A stretch of DNA of 42,941 nt from an uncultured Eubacteriales bacterium (GTDB lineage Bacteria > Bacillota > Clostridia > Oscillospirales > Oscillospiraceae), in contig URLO01000012.1 in assembly GCA_900548625.1 (NCBI GenBank), positions 1-42,941 on the forward strand, read 5' to 3'. The notes under the pieces were generated by a model, which ran no database searches, was not told where the DNA came from, and saw only the letters and a list, made by a program, of their open reading frames with translations. A program made the position numbers and the translations under genes. Of this stretch, positions 1 through 8,265 are shown piece by piece. Position 1 is the first letter of the stretch, and every line of letters starts with the position of its first letter.

Positions 1-1
1 A

Positions 2-247
2 GGGGTCGGTGCTTTTAGTACCCTTCCTTTTGCGATAAGTTCTTTAAGTGCTTTGACCTTTGGACAGGCAAATATTATTTTCTACTTGCTCTTTGTATTT
101 CTTCAAATCATTATTGAAAGAAAAATAAGTGTAAAATTTGTTTTAGAAATACCATTTTCTTTTATCTTTGGTTTTCTGGTTGATTTCTATCAATATTTAA
201 TACCATCTATGGATCTAAATATTTATACACAAATTATTGTTTTATAA
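2..247 (+). pseudogene. 5'-cut fragment of a YczE/DUF6198-like membrane protein
   Basis: The frame is open from base 2 to the TAA at 245-247 and reads GVGAFSTLPFAISSLSALTF before the first methionine, so the gene began left of the window. It is very hydrophobic, with at least two membrane spans and a G-F-L-V-D-F motif like that in the second half of YczE/YitT-type integral membrane proteins of unknown transport role. Those proteins continue for roughly another 80-100 residues after this motif. Here the frame stops almost at once, so the 3' end also looks truncated. The segment is strongly AT-rich, unlike the GC-rich gene that follows, and the change comes right at the terminator hairpin at 297-337. 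I read it as a broken, foreign remnant. A short but functional relative is possible. Family assignment is from motif memory only. Confidence 0.45.
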
Positions 248-296
248 TTTGTTAAATTTGTAAAATGAAACCAACTTGTTCAAATAAACTAAAACC

Positions 297-337
297 CGGC
301 GTGCGCCTCTGATGGGTCTATTCTGCGGCGCACGCCG
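297..337 (-). terminator. Intrinsic terminator of the GT4 gene
   Basis: A perfect 10-bp stem (CGGCGTGCGC at 297-306 with GCGCACGCCG at 328-337) lies just past the glycosyltransferase stop. On the minus strand it is followed by a T-rich tail (GGGTTTTAGTTT). It also marks the boundary with the AT-rich fragment to its left. Confidence 0.65.
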
Positions 338-367
338 TCGGCGATATTTGTTTTTCGGCTGACAGGC

Positions 368-1705
368 TCAGAGAAAGCGATCCCAGAGATCGTCAAGCTT
401 TTCCGTGAGCTGCGCACAGCCCTTCTGCACGTCGTCTCGCAGCTCCAGCAGGCCGCTGCGGGCGCGGTTGACAGCGGCAAGATACTCGGAGACATGGCGG
501 TAAAATTCGTCTGACGGTGCATCATGGGGCGGATAGAGCCCGCGGCGGAAGTTTTCAAGCACGACCTCATAGCGCGCACAGGCACGGCGGACGGAGCTTT
601 CCCATGAAATGTAGATCTCCTTCTGTGCATTCTCGCCGACCTGACGCAAAAGCGTGCGCTTGCCGTAGAGCTTTTTCAGCAGCGCTGCCATGGAGGAGGC
701 ATTTTCTTCGATGAAAAAGCCGTTTTTCCCGTCGGTGATGTCCTCGGCGGCGCAGCTTCCGGCGATCAGCACGCTTGCAAGGCCGCAGGCCGCCGCCTCG
801 CGGACGACAAGGCCGTTTGTGTCGAAGGTCGAGGGAAAGAGGAACAGATCCGCGCGGCAGTACCATGCGCGGACAACGTCGCGGTCATAGGCGGGCGCGG
901 CAAAAAAGACCTTGTCACCGAGCGAAAGCTCCTTTGCGTAGGCTTTGATCTCGTCACCGTCGGTGCCCTTGCCGACAAAGACCATGCGGAAATCGTATCC
1001 GCCGTCCTTGAGCAGCTTCATGGCGTCGAGGATGATGCGAAGGCCCTTGTACCACATCAGCCGCCCGACAAACAGAAAGACCGGCACACCCTCCGGCAGG
1101 TCGAGGTCTGCGCCGACGGCGTGCGCCGCCGCATCCGGCACGCGCCCTGCGTCAAAATCAACGCCGTTCGGCATGACGATGCAGTCGCCGGCGTAGCCGA
1201 GCGAACGCAGGTTTTCTCCTGCGCCGCGGCTGACCGTCCAGACCTCATCGCAGGCGGAAATGTTCTCGACCAGCGTGCGGACGGCGGCCTCCTGAAGCCA
1301 CTTGGCACGGATGGCGTGAGCGATGTCGATGTCGAATTTTGTGTGGTAGGTGAAGATCAAGGGAACGTGGATGCGGTCGCGCACCAGACGCGCCAGAACG
1401 GTGGAGGCGACGGGGCAGTGGCTGTGGATGAGGTCAAAATGCTTTTCCTCGAGCGTCTGCATGGTCTCCGCCGAGATGGGGTTGCCCGCGCGGTAGCCGA
1501 CGAGCTTTGTCAGGTCGAGACTTGGATAGCGGATGACCTCAAAGGGAAAATCGGAGTCGTCGGCGTTCGGATAATAGGGGGTCACGACTGTGGCTGTGCC
1601 GTAGTCTTTCTGTATATTCCTTGCGTAATTCGTCACGGCGTTTGCAACGCCGTCGATGACCGGGGGAAAGGAATCGTTCATCAGGCAGATGTTTCTTTTG
1701 GTCAT
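368..1705 (-). CDS. GT4-family glycosyltransferase, glycolipid-type
   Basis: A 445-residue GT-B fold glycosyltransferase that probably transfers a sugar from a nucleotide donor to a membrane lipid on the cytoplasmic face. The N-terminal half opens with NICLMNDSFPPVIDGVAN, the acceptor-side motif of GT4 enzymes such as diacylglycerol glucosyltransferases, and carries FTYHTKFDID. The C-terminal half has FLFVGRLMWYKG and a donor-binding stretch with E-x7-type spacing around VVREAAACGLASVLI. About 75 residues beyond the usual catalytic domains are helical and charged. The start at 1705 was chosen because AGGAGG-type sequence (1711-1718) sits five bases upstream; the frame stays open to 1852, but that stretch runs through a terminator hairpin. 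It appears to be a single-gene unit. The exact acceptor cannot be told from sequence; PimA-like mannosyltransferases share the fold. Confidence 0.85.
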   Translation of the reverse strand: MTKRNICLMNDSFPPVIDGVANAVTNYARNIQKDYGTATVVTPYYPNADDSDFPFEVIRYPSLDLTKLVGYRAGNPISAETMQTLEEKHFDLIHSHCPVASTVLARLVRDRIHVPLIFTYHTKFDIDIAHAIRAKWLQEAAVRTLVENISACDEVWTVSRGAGENLRSLGYAGDCIVMPNGVDFDAGRVPDAAAHAVGADLDLPEGVPVFLFVGRLMWYKGLRIILDAMKLLKDGGYDFRMVFVGKGTDGDEIKAYAKELSLGDKVFFAAPAYDRDVVRAWYCRADLFLFPSTFDTNGLVVREAAACGLASVLIAGSCAAEDITDGKNGFFIEENASSMAALLKKLYGKRTLLRQVGENAQKEIYISWESSVRRACARYEVVLENFRRGLYPPHDAPSDEFYRHVSEYLAAVNRARSGLLELRDDVQKGCAQLTEKLDDLWDRFL

Positions 1706-1787
1706 AGGGATACCTCCTGCGCGGGCGGATGGGTGTGGGATGCGGACTCTACCATGAAAATACCACACGAGCCGCCGCGTGACAAGT

Positions 1788-1826
1788 AAAAAATCTCCGG
1801 CAGAGCGCTTCTGCCGGAGATTTTTT
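1788..1826. terminator. Bidirectional terminator, 17-bp stem
   Basis: AAAAAATCTCCGGCAGA (1788-1804) pairs perfectly with its complement at 1810-1826 around a 5-nt loop. It has A/T runs on both sides, so it can end transcription from either strand. Its main client is the antiporter gene ending at 2060 on the minus strand. Confidence 0.8.
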
Positions 1827-2032
1827 GAGCTTGTCAAAAAGTCTTTTGACAAGCTCTCAAACGCGAACCGCGGAGCTGGGTTCGCGTTTGAAAAGGCTGC
1901 GTGATGCGGCGCGCATAATTTGTGCGCAGTTTGCGCACAAATTCCACACTTGCATCACGGAGAGAATTTTGTCCGACGTACACGCCGCCGGACAAAATGG
2001 ATTCACATTTTCTTTCGCCGTGCGCGGCGAAA
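1827..2032. repeat. Array of five further palindromes between antiporter and GT gene
   Basis: Directly after the terminator lie consecutive inverted repeats: 1827-1856 (GAGCTTGTCAAAA arms), 1858-1890 (CAAACGCGAACC arms), 1901-1958 (GTGATGC arms enclosing a 12-bp stem at 1917-1943), 1966-1998 (ATTTTGTCCG arms) and 2013-2032 (TTTCGCCG arms). No coding potential is evident. The first hairpin recurs at 13127-13152 beside dnaJ, so at least this module is dispersed. It resembles BIME/REP-type mosaic repeats. Function is unknown. Confidence 0.75.
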
Positions 2033-2059
2033 CTCTACGAGCTTTTTTGTGATAGGGAA

Positions 2060-3349
2060 TTACTTGTTCTGCGCGTTTGCAAGCTTGGTCTGGCGGCGGT
2101 TTTTGACCTCGTCGCTCATGGGCTGGATATCGCCCGCGTGGATGAGCGCCTGCTTGGTGATGACCGGGCCGAACAGCTCATAGACAAGGATCGCAAACAG
2201 CGTGATGTTGCAGATCAGGTTGCTGCTCTCGCCGAGCTTGCGCGCCGTGACGCACATGCCGAGCGCCACGCCAGCCTGCGGCAGCAGCGCCGAGCCAAGG
2301 TGACGGTAGACCTTCTTCGGGCAGCCTGTAAGCTTCGCACTGTAGAACGCGCCGGAGTACTTGCCGAGGCTGCGGAAGACGATGTAGATCACGCCGAGCA
2401 GCACGACCATGCCGTCACGGAAGAAGCCGAGCTCCAGCTGCGCGCCGCTGATGACAAAGAAAAGGGCAAACAGCGGCGAGGTCCAGCGATCGGCCTTCTC
2501 CATCAGATCCTCGGACAGCGGGCAGATGTTGCAGAACACCGTGCCGAGCATCATGCAGGTGAGCAGGGAGGAGAAGCTGATCGTGACGGGGCCGAGCGGG
2601 AAGCTGAGGCCGGTCAGTGCACACGTCAGGAAGACGACCGCGATGGTCATGTTCAGACGGTTCGTGTTGGAGTTGAACAGCGTTTCGAGCTTCGTGAGCA
2701 CGAAGCCCATCAGAGCGCCGAGGCCGAGCGAAAGGACGATCTCCAGCAGTGGGTTTACGAGGATGGAGATCATGTCGACCGCGCCGGAATGCATGGCGTC
2801 TGCGATGCCGAAGGAGACGGAGAAGACGATAAGGCCCACCGCATCGTCGAGCGCGACGATCGGCAGAAGCAGATCGACAAGCTCGCCCTTGGCCTTGTAC
2901 TGACGCACGACCATCAGTGTGGCTGCGGGCGCCGTGGCGGTGGCGATGGCGCCGAGGACGATGGCCTGATCAACGCTGACGATCTCAGGGAAGCAAAGGT
3001 GGAAGACCAGCAGCGCGGCATCGACCAGCACTGTGGCGACAAGTGCCTGCGCGATGCCGACGATGGTTGCCTGACGGCCGGTTTTTTTGAGGGAGGAAAG
3101 GCGGAATTCGTTGCCGATGGAGAACGCGATGAAGCCGAGGGCAACGTCGGAGACGATGGAGAGCTTGTTGACCGCGTCCATCGTGACAAAGCCGAGGCCG
3201 TCAAGCCCAAGCTTGCCGAGGCAGTACGGGCCGACCAGAATACCGGCGACCAGATAGGCGGTCACGGACGGCAGACGGAGCGGCTTAAACACGCGGGTCA
3301 TCAGCAGACCTGCAAGGATTGCAACGGATAGTGATAATAAGATGTTCAT
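2060..3349 (-). CDS. CPA2-family cation:proton antiporter
   Basis: A 429-residue polytopic membrane protein with about 12 hydrophobic spans and no soluble C-terminal RCK/TrkA domain. The N-terminus has the PSVTAYLVAGILVGP motif of KefB/NapA-like CPA2 exchangers. The core carries ATATAPAATL and then LPIVALDDAVGLI, whose Asp-Asp pair matches the ion-binding residues of electrogenic Na+/H+ exchangers of this superfamily. It would exchange Na+ or K+ for protons across the cytoplasmic membrane, serving pH and salt balance. The start ATG at 3349 has only a weak ribosome site (GGGAA). A good promoter lies 40-70 bp upstream and a strong terminator follows, so it is likely monocistronic. Ion specificity is inferred. 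Confidence 0.85.
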   Translation of the reverse strand: MNILLSLSVAILAGLLMTRVFKPLRLPSVTAYLVAGILVGPYCLGKLGLDGLGFVTMDAVNKLSIVSDVALGFIAFSIGNEFRLSSLKKTGRQATIVGIAQALVATVLVDAALLVFHLCFPEIVSVDQAIVLGAIATATAPAATLMVVRQYKAKGELVDLLLPIVALDDAVGLIVFSVSFGIADAMHSGAVDMISILVNPLLEIVLSLGLGALMGFVLTKLETLFNSNTNRLNMTIAVVFLTCALTGLSFPLGPVTISFSSLLTCMMLGTVFCNICPLSEDLMEKADRWTSPLFALFFVISGAQLELGFFRDGMVVLLGVIYIVFRSLGKYSGAFYSAKLTGCPKKVYRHLGSALLPQAGVALGMCVTARKLGESSNLICNITLFAILVYELFGPVITKQALIHAGDIQPMSDEVKNRRQTKLANAQNK

Positions 3350-3390
3350 AATGTTCCCAGCTTTTTCGTATACTTCTTTTTGCAGGATTC

Positions 3391-3418
3391 ATTATAGAAC
3401 TCCTGTATAAAAAGTCAA
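3391..3418 (-). promoter_or_regulatory. SigA-type promoter for the antiporter gene
   Basis: On the minus strand TTGACT (3418-3413), a 16-bp spacer and TATAAT (3396-3391) precede the antiporter start by about 40 bp. Confidence 0.65.
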
Positions 3419-3441
3419 CTGCATTTTTGGACGAAAAGTAC

Positions 3442-3482
3442 AAAAAATTCGGCGCTTTCGATTGTTTGAAAGCGCCGAATTT
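3442..3482 (-). terminator. Intrinsic terminator of the nucleoside/udk block
   Basis: A 15-bp perfect stem (AAATTCGGCGCTTTC at 3445-3459 with its complement at 3468-3482) lies 28 bp past the udk stop and runs into a T tract on the minus strand. Confidence 0.85.
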
Positions 3483-3509
3483 GATATGTGAGGATCTGTG
3501 TCGGATGGG

Positions 3510-4142
3510 TCAGACGACGAGCCCGTCAATGTGGCGCTGGATGCGGTTGATGATCATTTCCAGCGCAATGAGGTTTTTGCCTCCCTCGGGGACAATGAGG
3601 TTTGCGTTTTTCTTGCTGGGCTCCACGAACTGCTCATGCATGGGCTTGACCGTGGTGAGATACTGCTCGATGACCGAATCGATGGTGCGCCCGCGCTTTT
3701 TCACATCCCGGCGGATGCGGCGGCAGAGGCGCACGTCCGCATCGGCGTCAACGAAGATCTTGATGTCCATCTCATCGCAGAGCGCTCTGCTCTGGAAGAT
3801 CAGAATGCCCTCGACCACGATGACCTTTTTCGGCTCGATGAGCAGGACCTCCTCGGCGCGGTTGTGAATGGTATAGTCATAGGTCGGGCATTCGATGGCA
3901 AGCCCCTGCTTGAGCAGGCGCAGATGCCCGATCATCATATCCGTGTCGAATGCGTCCGGGTGGTCATAGTTCAGGTGCGTGCGCTCCTCATAGCTCAGCT
4001 CGTCATGACGCTTGTAGTAGTTGTCATGGCTCAGAACGGTGATGTTGTCGCCGAAGCGGTTTTGCAGCGCCTTGACAAGCGTTGTTTTTCCGCTGCCGGT
4101 GCCTCCGGCGACGCCAATGACAATGATGTCCGTGTTACCCAT
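3510..4142 (-). CDS. udk: Uridine kinase
   Basis: Phosphorylates uridine and cytidine to UMP and CMP with ATP or GTP, the first step of pyrimidine ribonucleoside salvage in the cytoplasm. The 210-residue length is typical. The P-loop is GVAGGTGSGKTT near residue 10, followed by LSHDNYY, the DHPDAFD substrate segment, PTYDYTIHNR and VVVEGILIF; the lid region holds RRIRRDVKKRGR. A clear AAAGGAG ribosome site precedes the ATG. It lies 117 bp downstream of a nucleoside-type ABC importer on the same strand, and no strong terminator was noticed between them. Uptake and phosphorylation are therefore probably co-expressed. Confidence 0.95.
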   Translation of the reverse strand: MGNTDIIVIGVAGGTGSGKTTLVKALQNRFGDNITVLSHDNYYKRHDELSYEERTHLNYDHPDAFDTDMMIGHLRLLKQGLAIECPTYDYTIHNRAEEVLLIEPKKVIVVEGILIFQSRALCDEMDIKIFVDADADVRLCRRIRRDVKKRGRTIDSVIEQYLTTVKPMHEQFVEPSKKNANLIVPEGGKNLIALEMIINRIQRHIDGLVV

Positions 4143-4259
4143 CTTTCTCTCCTTTATACGGCTGTCCCGGCGGCTCCCGGCACAGTAATTCAGGCTTCTT
4201 CGTAAAAATCCACGCAGGCGAACCGGTTGCGGTCCGCCTGACGTGAAATGCTGGATGGA

Positions 4260-5201
4260 TCAGCGCTGGCTTACATCGTAGGGGATGCCCTCCGCCTTCG
4301 GCGCTCTGGAATTCTTGGAGGTGAAGGCCAGAACGAGAAGGGAAATGATGTAAGGCATCATGTTGTAGACTGCGCCGGGGATGTTCAGCGCCGCGAGGAA
4401 GCTGAAACCGGCGTAGACGTTCGACAGCGCGCGGAACAGACCGAACAGCAGCGCCGCAAGCGCGATGCGCGTGGGCTTCCACTGACCGAAGATCATGACC
4501 GCGAGCGCGAGGAAGCCGAAGCCGGCAACGCCGTTTTCGAATTTCCATTCGGAAACGCCGGCGAGGATGTAGCAGATACCGCCCAGACCGCCGAGCACGC
4601 CGGAGATCAGAACGCCCGCCCAGCGCATCTTGCAGACGCTGATGCCGACAGAGGCGGCAGCCTGTGGATGCTCGCCGCACGCCATCAGCCGCAGGCCGAA
4701 GCGCGTCTTATAGAGCGTGATGTACGCGACCACGACGGCCAGCACGGCAATCAGCATGAACCAGTTGAACTCGAAGCCGTTGATGTTCAGAAGGAAGGAC
4801 TTCTTGGCCTCGACATACTGAACGGTGGAGGAGACGTCATCGGGGTTTGCGGCGGTGTTGAGCGCCTTTACAAAGACGGTCGCGCCCGCGGTGCCAAGCA
4901 GGTTCATCGCCGTGCCGACCAGCGTCTGATCGGCCTGGAAATTGATGCTGGCGACGCCGAGAAGCGCCGAATATGCAACGCCGAACACGATCGCACCGAG
5001 AAGAACGGCCAGAACGAGCAGAACGCCGGAGGTGTGACCCTCCAGTGCGCGCATGACGAGTGCGCCGCCCAATGCGCCGATGACCATGATGCCCTCAAGA
5101 CCGAGGTTGATGACGCCGGAATGCTCGGAGAAGCAGCCGCCGAGCGCAACCAGAACGAGGACGGAGGCAAAAATCAGAGTATACTGAACAAGCAGCAGCA
5201 T
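4260..5201 (-). CDS. nupQ: Nucleoside ABC importer permease, second subunit
   Basis: A 313-residue integral membrane permease of the BPD_transp_2 family with about 9-10 hydrophobic spans. The N-terminal LGGCFSEHSGVINLGLEGIM and the later GINIGV-like glycine-rich loops are characteristic of NupQ/YufQ-type permeases for purine and pyrimidine nucleosides. The start codon shares one base with the stop of the upstream permease (TAATG, 5199-5203), which implies translational coupling. It forms a heterodimer channel with the 377-residue permease and is driven by the double ATPase upstream. Substrate class is inferred from family and from the neighbouring uridine kinase; autoinducer-2 or ribose permeases share the fold. 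Confidence 0.85.
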   Translation of the reverse strand: MLLLVQYTLIFASVLVLVALGGCFSEHSGVINLGLEGIMVIGALGGALVMRALEGHTSGVLLVLAVLLGAIVFGVAYSALLGVASINFQADQTLVGTAMNLLGTAGATVFVKALNTAANPDDVSSTVQYVEAKKSFLLNINGFEFNWFMLIAVLAVVVAYITLYKTRFGLRLMACGEHPQAAASVGISVCKMRWAGVLISGVLGGLGGICYILAGVSEWKFENGVAGFGFLALAVMIFGQWKPTRIALAALLFGLFRALSNVYAGFSFLAALNIPGAVYNMMPYIISLLVLAFTSKNSRAPKAEGIPYDVSQR

Positions 5202-6334
5202 TATGCGACACCTCCCTTACCGTTGCGCGCAGCCGATGCGGAGCGCTCCTTGCTGCGGGTGATCATACCGTTCATGACCTTCTTGAGGAAGAGCACGAAC
5301 GCGCAGAGATAGATGATCAGCGACGAGATCAGGTCGGAGATCTGCGAGCAGTACATCGACTTGTCGACGTAAGCGCCGCCGGCGGTGATGTGCTGGATGA
5401 AGAACGAGGAGAAGATCGTTCCGACGGGGTTCAGACCGCCAAGGAACGTTGCGGCGATGCCGTTGAAGCCCATCGCGGGGACGGACGTGTGCGTGCACTG
5501 CCACTGCTCATAGCCCGTCTGGTACAGCAGCGAGGCGCCGAGGCCGGCGAGCGCGCCCGCGATGACGAGCGTGAGGATAATGTTGCGCTTTTCCGCCATG
5601 CCGCAGTATTTCGCGGCGTTTTTGTTAAAGCCGGTCGCCTTCAGCTCGTAGCCGAAGCGGGTGCGCTCCTGCACGATCCAGATCACGATGGCGATGATGA
5701 CGGCGAGCGGAATGGCGAGGGTAATGTACTTGTTGCCGCCCAGCAGCTTCTCAAGCCCAAGCGAGGGCAGCAGCGCCTTCGTGCCGAAGGTGTGCATCTG
5801 AAGCGTGTAGGGGCTGGCCTCCTCCTTGACATTTGTCAGGATCATATTTGTTGCGTAAAGGCCGATCCAGTTGAGCATGATGCCCGAGATGACCTCGTTG
5901 ACGTTGCAGTATGCCTTGAGCAGACCGACGGCCGCGCCGAAAAGCGCACCGGCTGCAATGGCAAACAGCAGGCAGGGCAGCCAGCTCCACTGCCATGCCA
6001 GCGCCGCGTAGATGCAGGCGCAGGTACCGGCGACGTACTGACCGGCGGCGCCGATGTTGAACAGGCCGACGGTGTAGGCGAACTGGACGCTCAGCGCGCA
6101 CATCAGCAGCGGCGCCGTTTTGACCAGAGTGTTGCCGAAGTATTTCAGCCGCGAGGAAGCCTTGTTATAGGTCAGGAAGTTCTTGACGACTGCGAGAATG
6201 GCGCCGCCCGCGCCCTTGGGGTTGATCGCCAGAAGAACGATGTAGCCAATGAGCAGGCCGAGCAGGATGCAGATCAGCGATGCGATCAGCGATTGCAGGA
6301 GATTGGACTCCAGAGGGTTCTTTTTCTTATTCAT
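5201..6334 (-). CDS. nupP: Nucleoside ABC importer permease, first subunit
   Basis: A 377-residue permease of the BPD_transp_2 family. It starts with a short cytoplasmic KKK segment and a long hydrophobic helix, followed by FGNTLVKTAPLLMCALSVQF and GLFNIGAAGQYVAGT, both typical of NupP/YufP proteins, which are longer than their NupQ partners. It ends with a basic cytoplasmic tail. The start overlaps the ATPase stop by four bases (ATGA at 6331-6334) and the end overlaps nupQ, so the three transporter genes form one tightly coupled unit. Confidence 0.87.
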   Translation of the reverse strand: MNKKKNPLESNLLQSLIASLICILLGLLIGYIVLLAINPKGAGGAILAVVKNFLTYNKASSRLKYFGNTLVKTAPLLMCALSVQFAYTVGLFNIGAAGQYVAGTCACIYAALAWQWSWLPCLLFAIAAGALFGAAVGLLKAYCNVNEVISGIMLNWIGLYATNMILTNVKEEASPYTLQMHTFGTKALLPSLGLEKLLGGNKYITLAIPLAVIIAIVIWIVQERTRFGYELKATGFNKNAAKYCGMAEKRNIILTLVIAGALAGLGASLLYQTGYEQWQCTHTSVPAMGFNGIAATFLGGLNPVGTIFSSFFIQHITAGGAYVDKSMYCSQISDLISSLIIYLCAFVLFLKKVMNGMITRSKERSASAARNGKGGVA

Positions 6335-7878
6335 TTCCGCACCTCATCTCTCTTTGCACCCGCCATATACAGGCCGAGCTCCTCCTGCGAGGTGGTCTTG
6401 GGATCCAGCTCGCCGACGATTTCGCCCTCATACATGACCAGAATGCGGTCGGGCACGTCCATGACCTCGTCAAGCTCCAGAGACACGAGCAGGACGGCCT
6501 TGCCCTCGTCACGCTGGGCGACGAGCTGCTTGTGGATGTACTCGATGGCGCCGACGTCCAGACCGCGCGTGGGCTGCACGGCGATCAGCAGCTCGGGGTC
6601 CTTGTCGATCTCGCGCGCCACGATGGCCTTCTGCTGGTTGCCGCCGGACATGCTGCGCGTGATGGTGATCGGGCCCTGTCCGGAGCGGACGTCATACTGC
6701 TCAATCAGACGCTCGGCATAGGAGCGGATGTTGCCGCGGCGGAGGAAGCCCGCCTTGTCGGTAAACTCCGGCTCAAAGTAGCGCTGGAGGATCATGTTGT
6801 TTTCCAGCGTGTAGTCCAGCACCAGACCGTGCTTGTGCCGGTCCTCGGGAATGTGGCTCATGCCCATGATGCTGCGCTGACGGATGGGCATGTGGGAGAT
6901 GTCCTTGCCGAGCAGCTTGACGCTGCCGCCCATCAGCGGCTCCAGACCTGTCAGACCGTAGACAAGCTCGGACTGGCCGTTGCCGTCGATGCCGGCGATG
7001 CAGACGATCTCGCCGCGGCGGACGCTGAAGGAAACGTCGCGGACGGCGTTGTTCTTGTGGACCTTGGAGGCAACGACCATATCCTTGACCTCAAGAACGG
7101 TCTCACCGGGGGTGACGGGCTTCTTATCGACCTTGAAGTTGACCTCGCGGCCGACCATCATCGCCGAAAGCTGCTCCATCGTGGTCTCACGCGTGTTGAC
7201 AGTGCCGATGCAGCGGCCCTTTCTCAGCACGGTGCAGCGGTCGGCGACCGCCATGATCTCTGCGAGCTTGTGGGAGATAAAGAGGATGGATTTTCCCTCT
7301 GCCGCGAGACTGCGCATGATCTGCATCAGCTCGTCGATCTCCTGCGGGGTCAAAACGGCGGTGGGCTCGTCGAAGATCAGGATCTCGTTTTCGCGGTAGA
7401 GCATTTTGAGAATTTCGGTTCTCTGCTGCATGCCGACGGAGATATCCTCGATCAGCGCATCGGGATCGACGTGCAGACCATACTTTTCACTCAGCGCAAG
7501 CACCTTTTCGCGCGCCTGCCTTTTCTGGAGGAAGCCCATCTTGTTCGGCTCAACGCCGAGGATGATATTATCCAGAACGGTAAAGCACTCGACCAGCTTG
7601 AAGTGCTGGTGCACCATACCGATGTGAAGCTCGTTTGCATCGTTCGGGTCGGATATTCTGACGACCTCACCATTTTTCTTGATCGTACCGGACTCCGGCT
7701 GGTAAAGACCGAACAGGACGCTCATCAGCGTCGATTTGCCCGCGCCGTTTTCACCGAGCAGCGCGTGGATCTCACCGCGCCGGAGCTGAAGCGTAATATT
7801 GTCATTGGCCTTGATGCCGGGGAACTCCTTGGTAATGTTCAGCATTTCAATGACATACTGCGGTTCCGCCAAGTTCAT
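6331..7878 (-). CDS. nupO: Nucleoside ABC importer ATP-binding protein, tandem ATPase
   Basis: A protein of about 515 residues with two fused ABC domains, as in RbsA/NupO sugar- and nucleoside-type importers. Domain 1 has Walker A GENGAGKST, signature region SVGMQQRTEI and Walker B LIFDEPTAVL. Domain 2 has the usual degenerate P-loop (DGNGQSELV), a canonical signature MSGGNQQK and Walker B-like LIAVQPTRGLDVG. It powers import through nupP and nupQ. The start is uncertain: GTG (7881), ATG (7878) and TTG (7872) follow in frame, and AAAGGAG lies so close that only the TTG has normal spacing (8 nt). No BMP-family substrate-binding lipoprotein gene precedes it; the next gene is divergent hrcA. Confidence 0.9.
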   Translation of the reverse strand: MNLAEPQYVIEMLNITKEFPGIKANDNITLQLRRGEIHALLGENGAGKSTLMSVLFGLYQPESGTIKKNGEVVRISDPNDANELHIGMVHQHFKLVECFTVLDNIILGVEPNKMGFLQKRQAREKVLALSEKYGLHVDPDALIEDISVGMQQRTEILKMLYRENEILIFDEPTAVLTPQEIDELMQIMRSLAAEGKSILFISHKLAEIMAVADRCTVLRKGRCIGTVNTRETTMEQLSAMMVGREVNFKVDKKPVTPGETVLEVKDMVVASKVHKNNAVRDVSFSVRRGEIVCIAGIDGNGQSELVYGLTGLEPLMGGSVKLLGKDISHMPIRQRSIMGMSHIPEDRHKHGLVLDYTLENNMILQRYFEPEFTDKAGFLRRGNIRSYAERLIEQYDVRSGQGPITITRSMSGGNQQKAIVAREIDKDPELLIAVQPTRGLDVGAIEYIHKQLVAQRDEGKAVLLVSLELDEVMDVPDRILVMYEGEIVGELDPKTTSQEELGLYMAGAKRDEVRK

Positions 7879-7916
7879 CACTCCTTTGATCCGCTAAAAG
7901 AGCGGCTATTTCGTAT

Positions 7917-7945
7917 ATTATAGCGTATAAAATGCAAAAATACCA
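7917..7945 (-). promoter_or_regulatory. Probable promoter of the nucleoside importer operon
   Basis: TATAAT on the minus strand (7922-7917) lies about 40 bp before the nupO start. The -35 region is poor (TGGTAT at 17 bp). The 230 bp between here and the hrcA promoter show no gene or clear structure. Confidence 0.4.
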
Positions 7946-8179
7946 GAACGAACTTCCGCTTTTCCTGTGCGTCTATGTCAAATTTGCCACCTGTTTTTTG
8001 TGAATGTTGCCTGAATCCTGCTGTAATGCTGCACAAAAAGTTGGGTTTTTATGGTGCGTGCCGCGCGTGTGGAGCGCTGCACGGATACGCCCGCCGGAGC
8101 CGCGCCCCGGAAGGCGACAATTTATATAGTATCGCGTGCGCGAAAATGCGATATTTACACTTTATTCAAAAACAGGGTA

Positions 8180-8208
8180 TTGACAACGGCGCGGGACGGT
8201 GTTAAACT
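8180..8208 (+). promoter_or_regulatory. SigA promoter of the hrcA heat-shock operon
   Basis: A consensus TTGACA (8180-8185), a 17-bp spacer and the weak -10 TAAACT (8203-8208) place the transcription start close to the first base of the CIRCE operator, so bound HrcA would block initiation. Confidence 0.75.
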
Positions 8209-8212
8209 TCGT

Positions 8213-8239
8213 TTAGCACTCAGGGATAAAGAGTGCTAA
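8213..8239 (+). promoter_or_regulatory. CIRCE operator (HrcA binding site)
   Basis: TTAGCACTC (8213-8221), a 9-bp spacer, then GAGTGCTAA (8231-8239): a perfect match to the CIRCE consensus bound by HrcA. It sits 26 bp before the hrcA start and controls the whole hrcA-grpE-dnaK-dnaJ operon by autorepression. Confidence 0.98.
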
Positions 8240-8265
8240 AATGAAAACGAAACGGAGGCGGCGCC

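Noticed and set aside
1922..3331. Very long plus-strand frame opposite the antiporter (and similar ones opposite nupO, hrcA-dnaK, yhaN and dnaG)
   Set aside because: Such shadows arise in GC-rich coding DNA; the products are Asp/Arg/His-rich without family motifs, while the opposite strand encodes recognisable proteins.
4143..4259. Weak inverted repeat between nupQ and udk as a terminator
   Set aside because: Arms are short and imperfect and there is no T tract, so read-through into udk is assumed.
7946..8179. Possible small gene between the two divergent promoters
   Set aside because: Open frames here lack ribosome sites and known motifs; the stretch is best read as upstream DNA of the heat-shock promoter.
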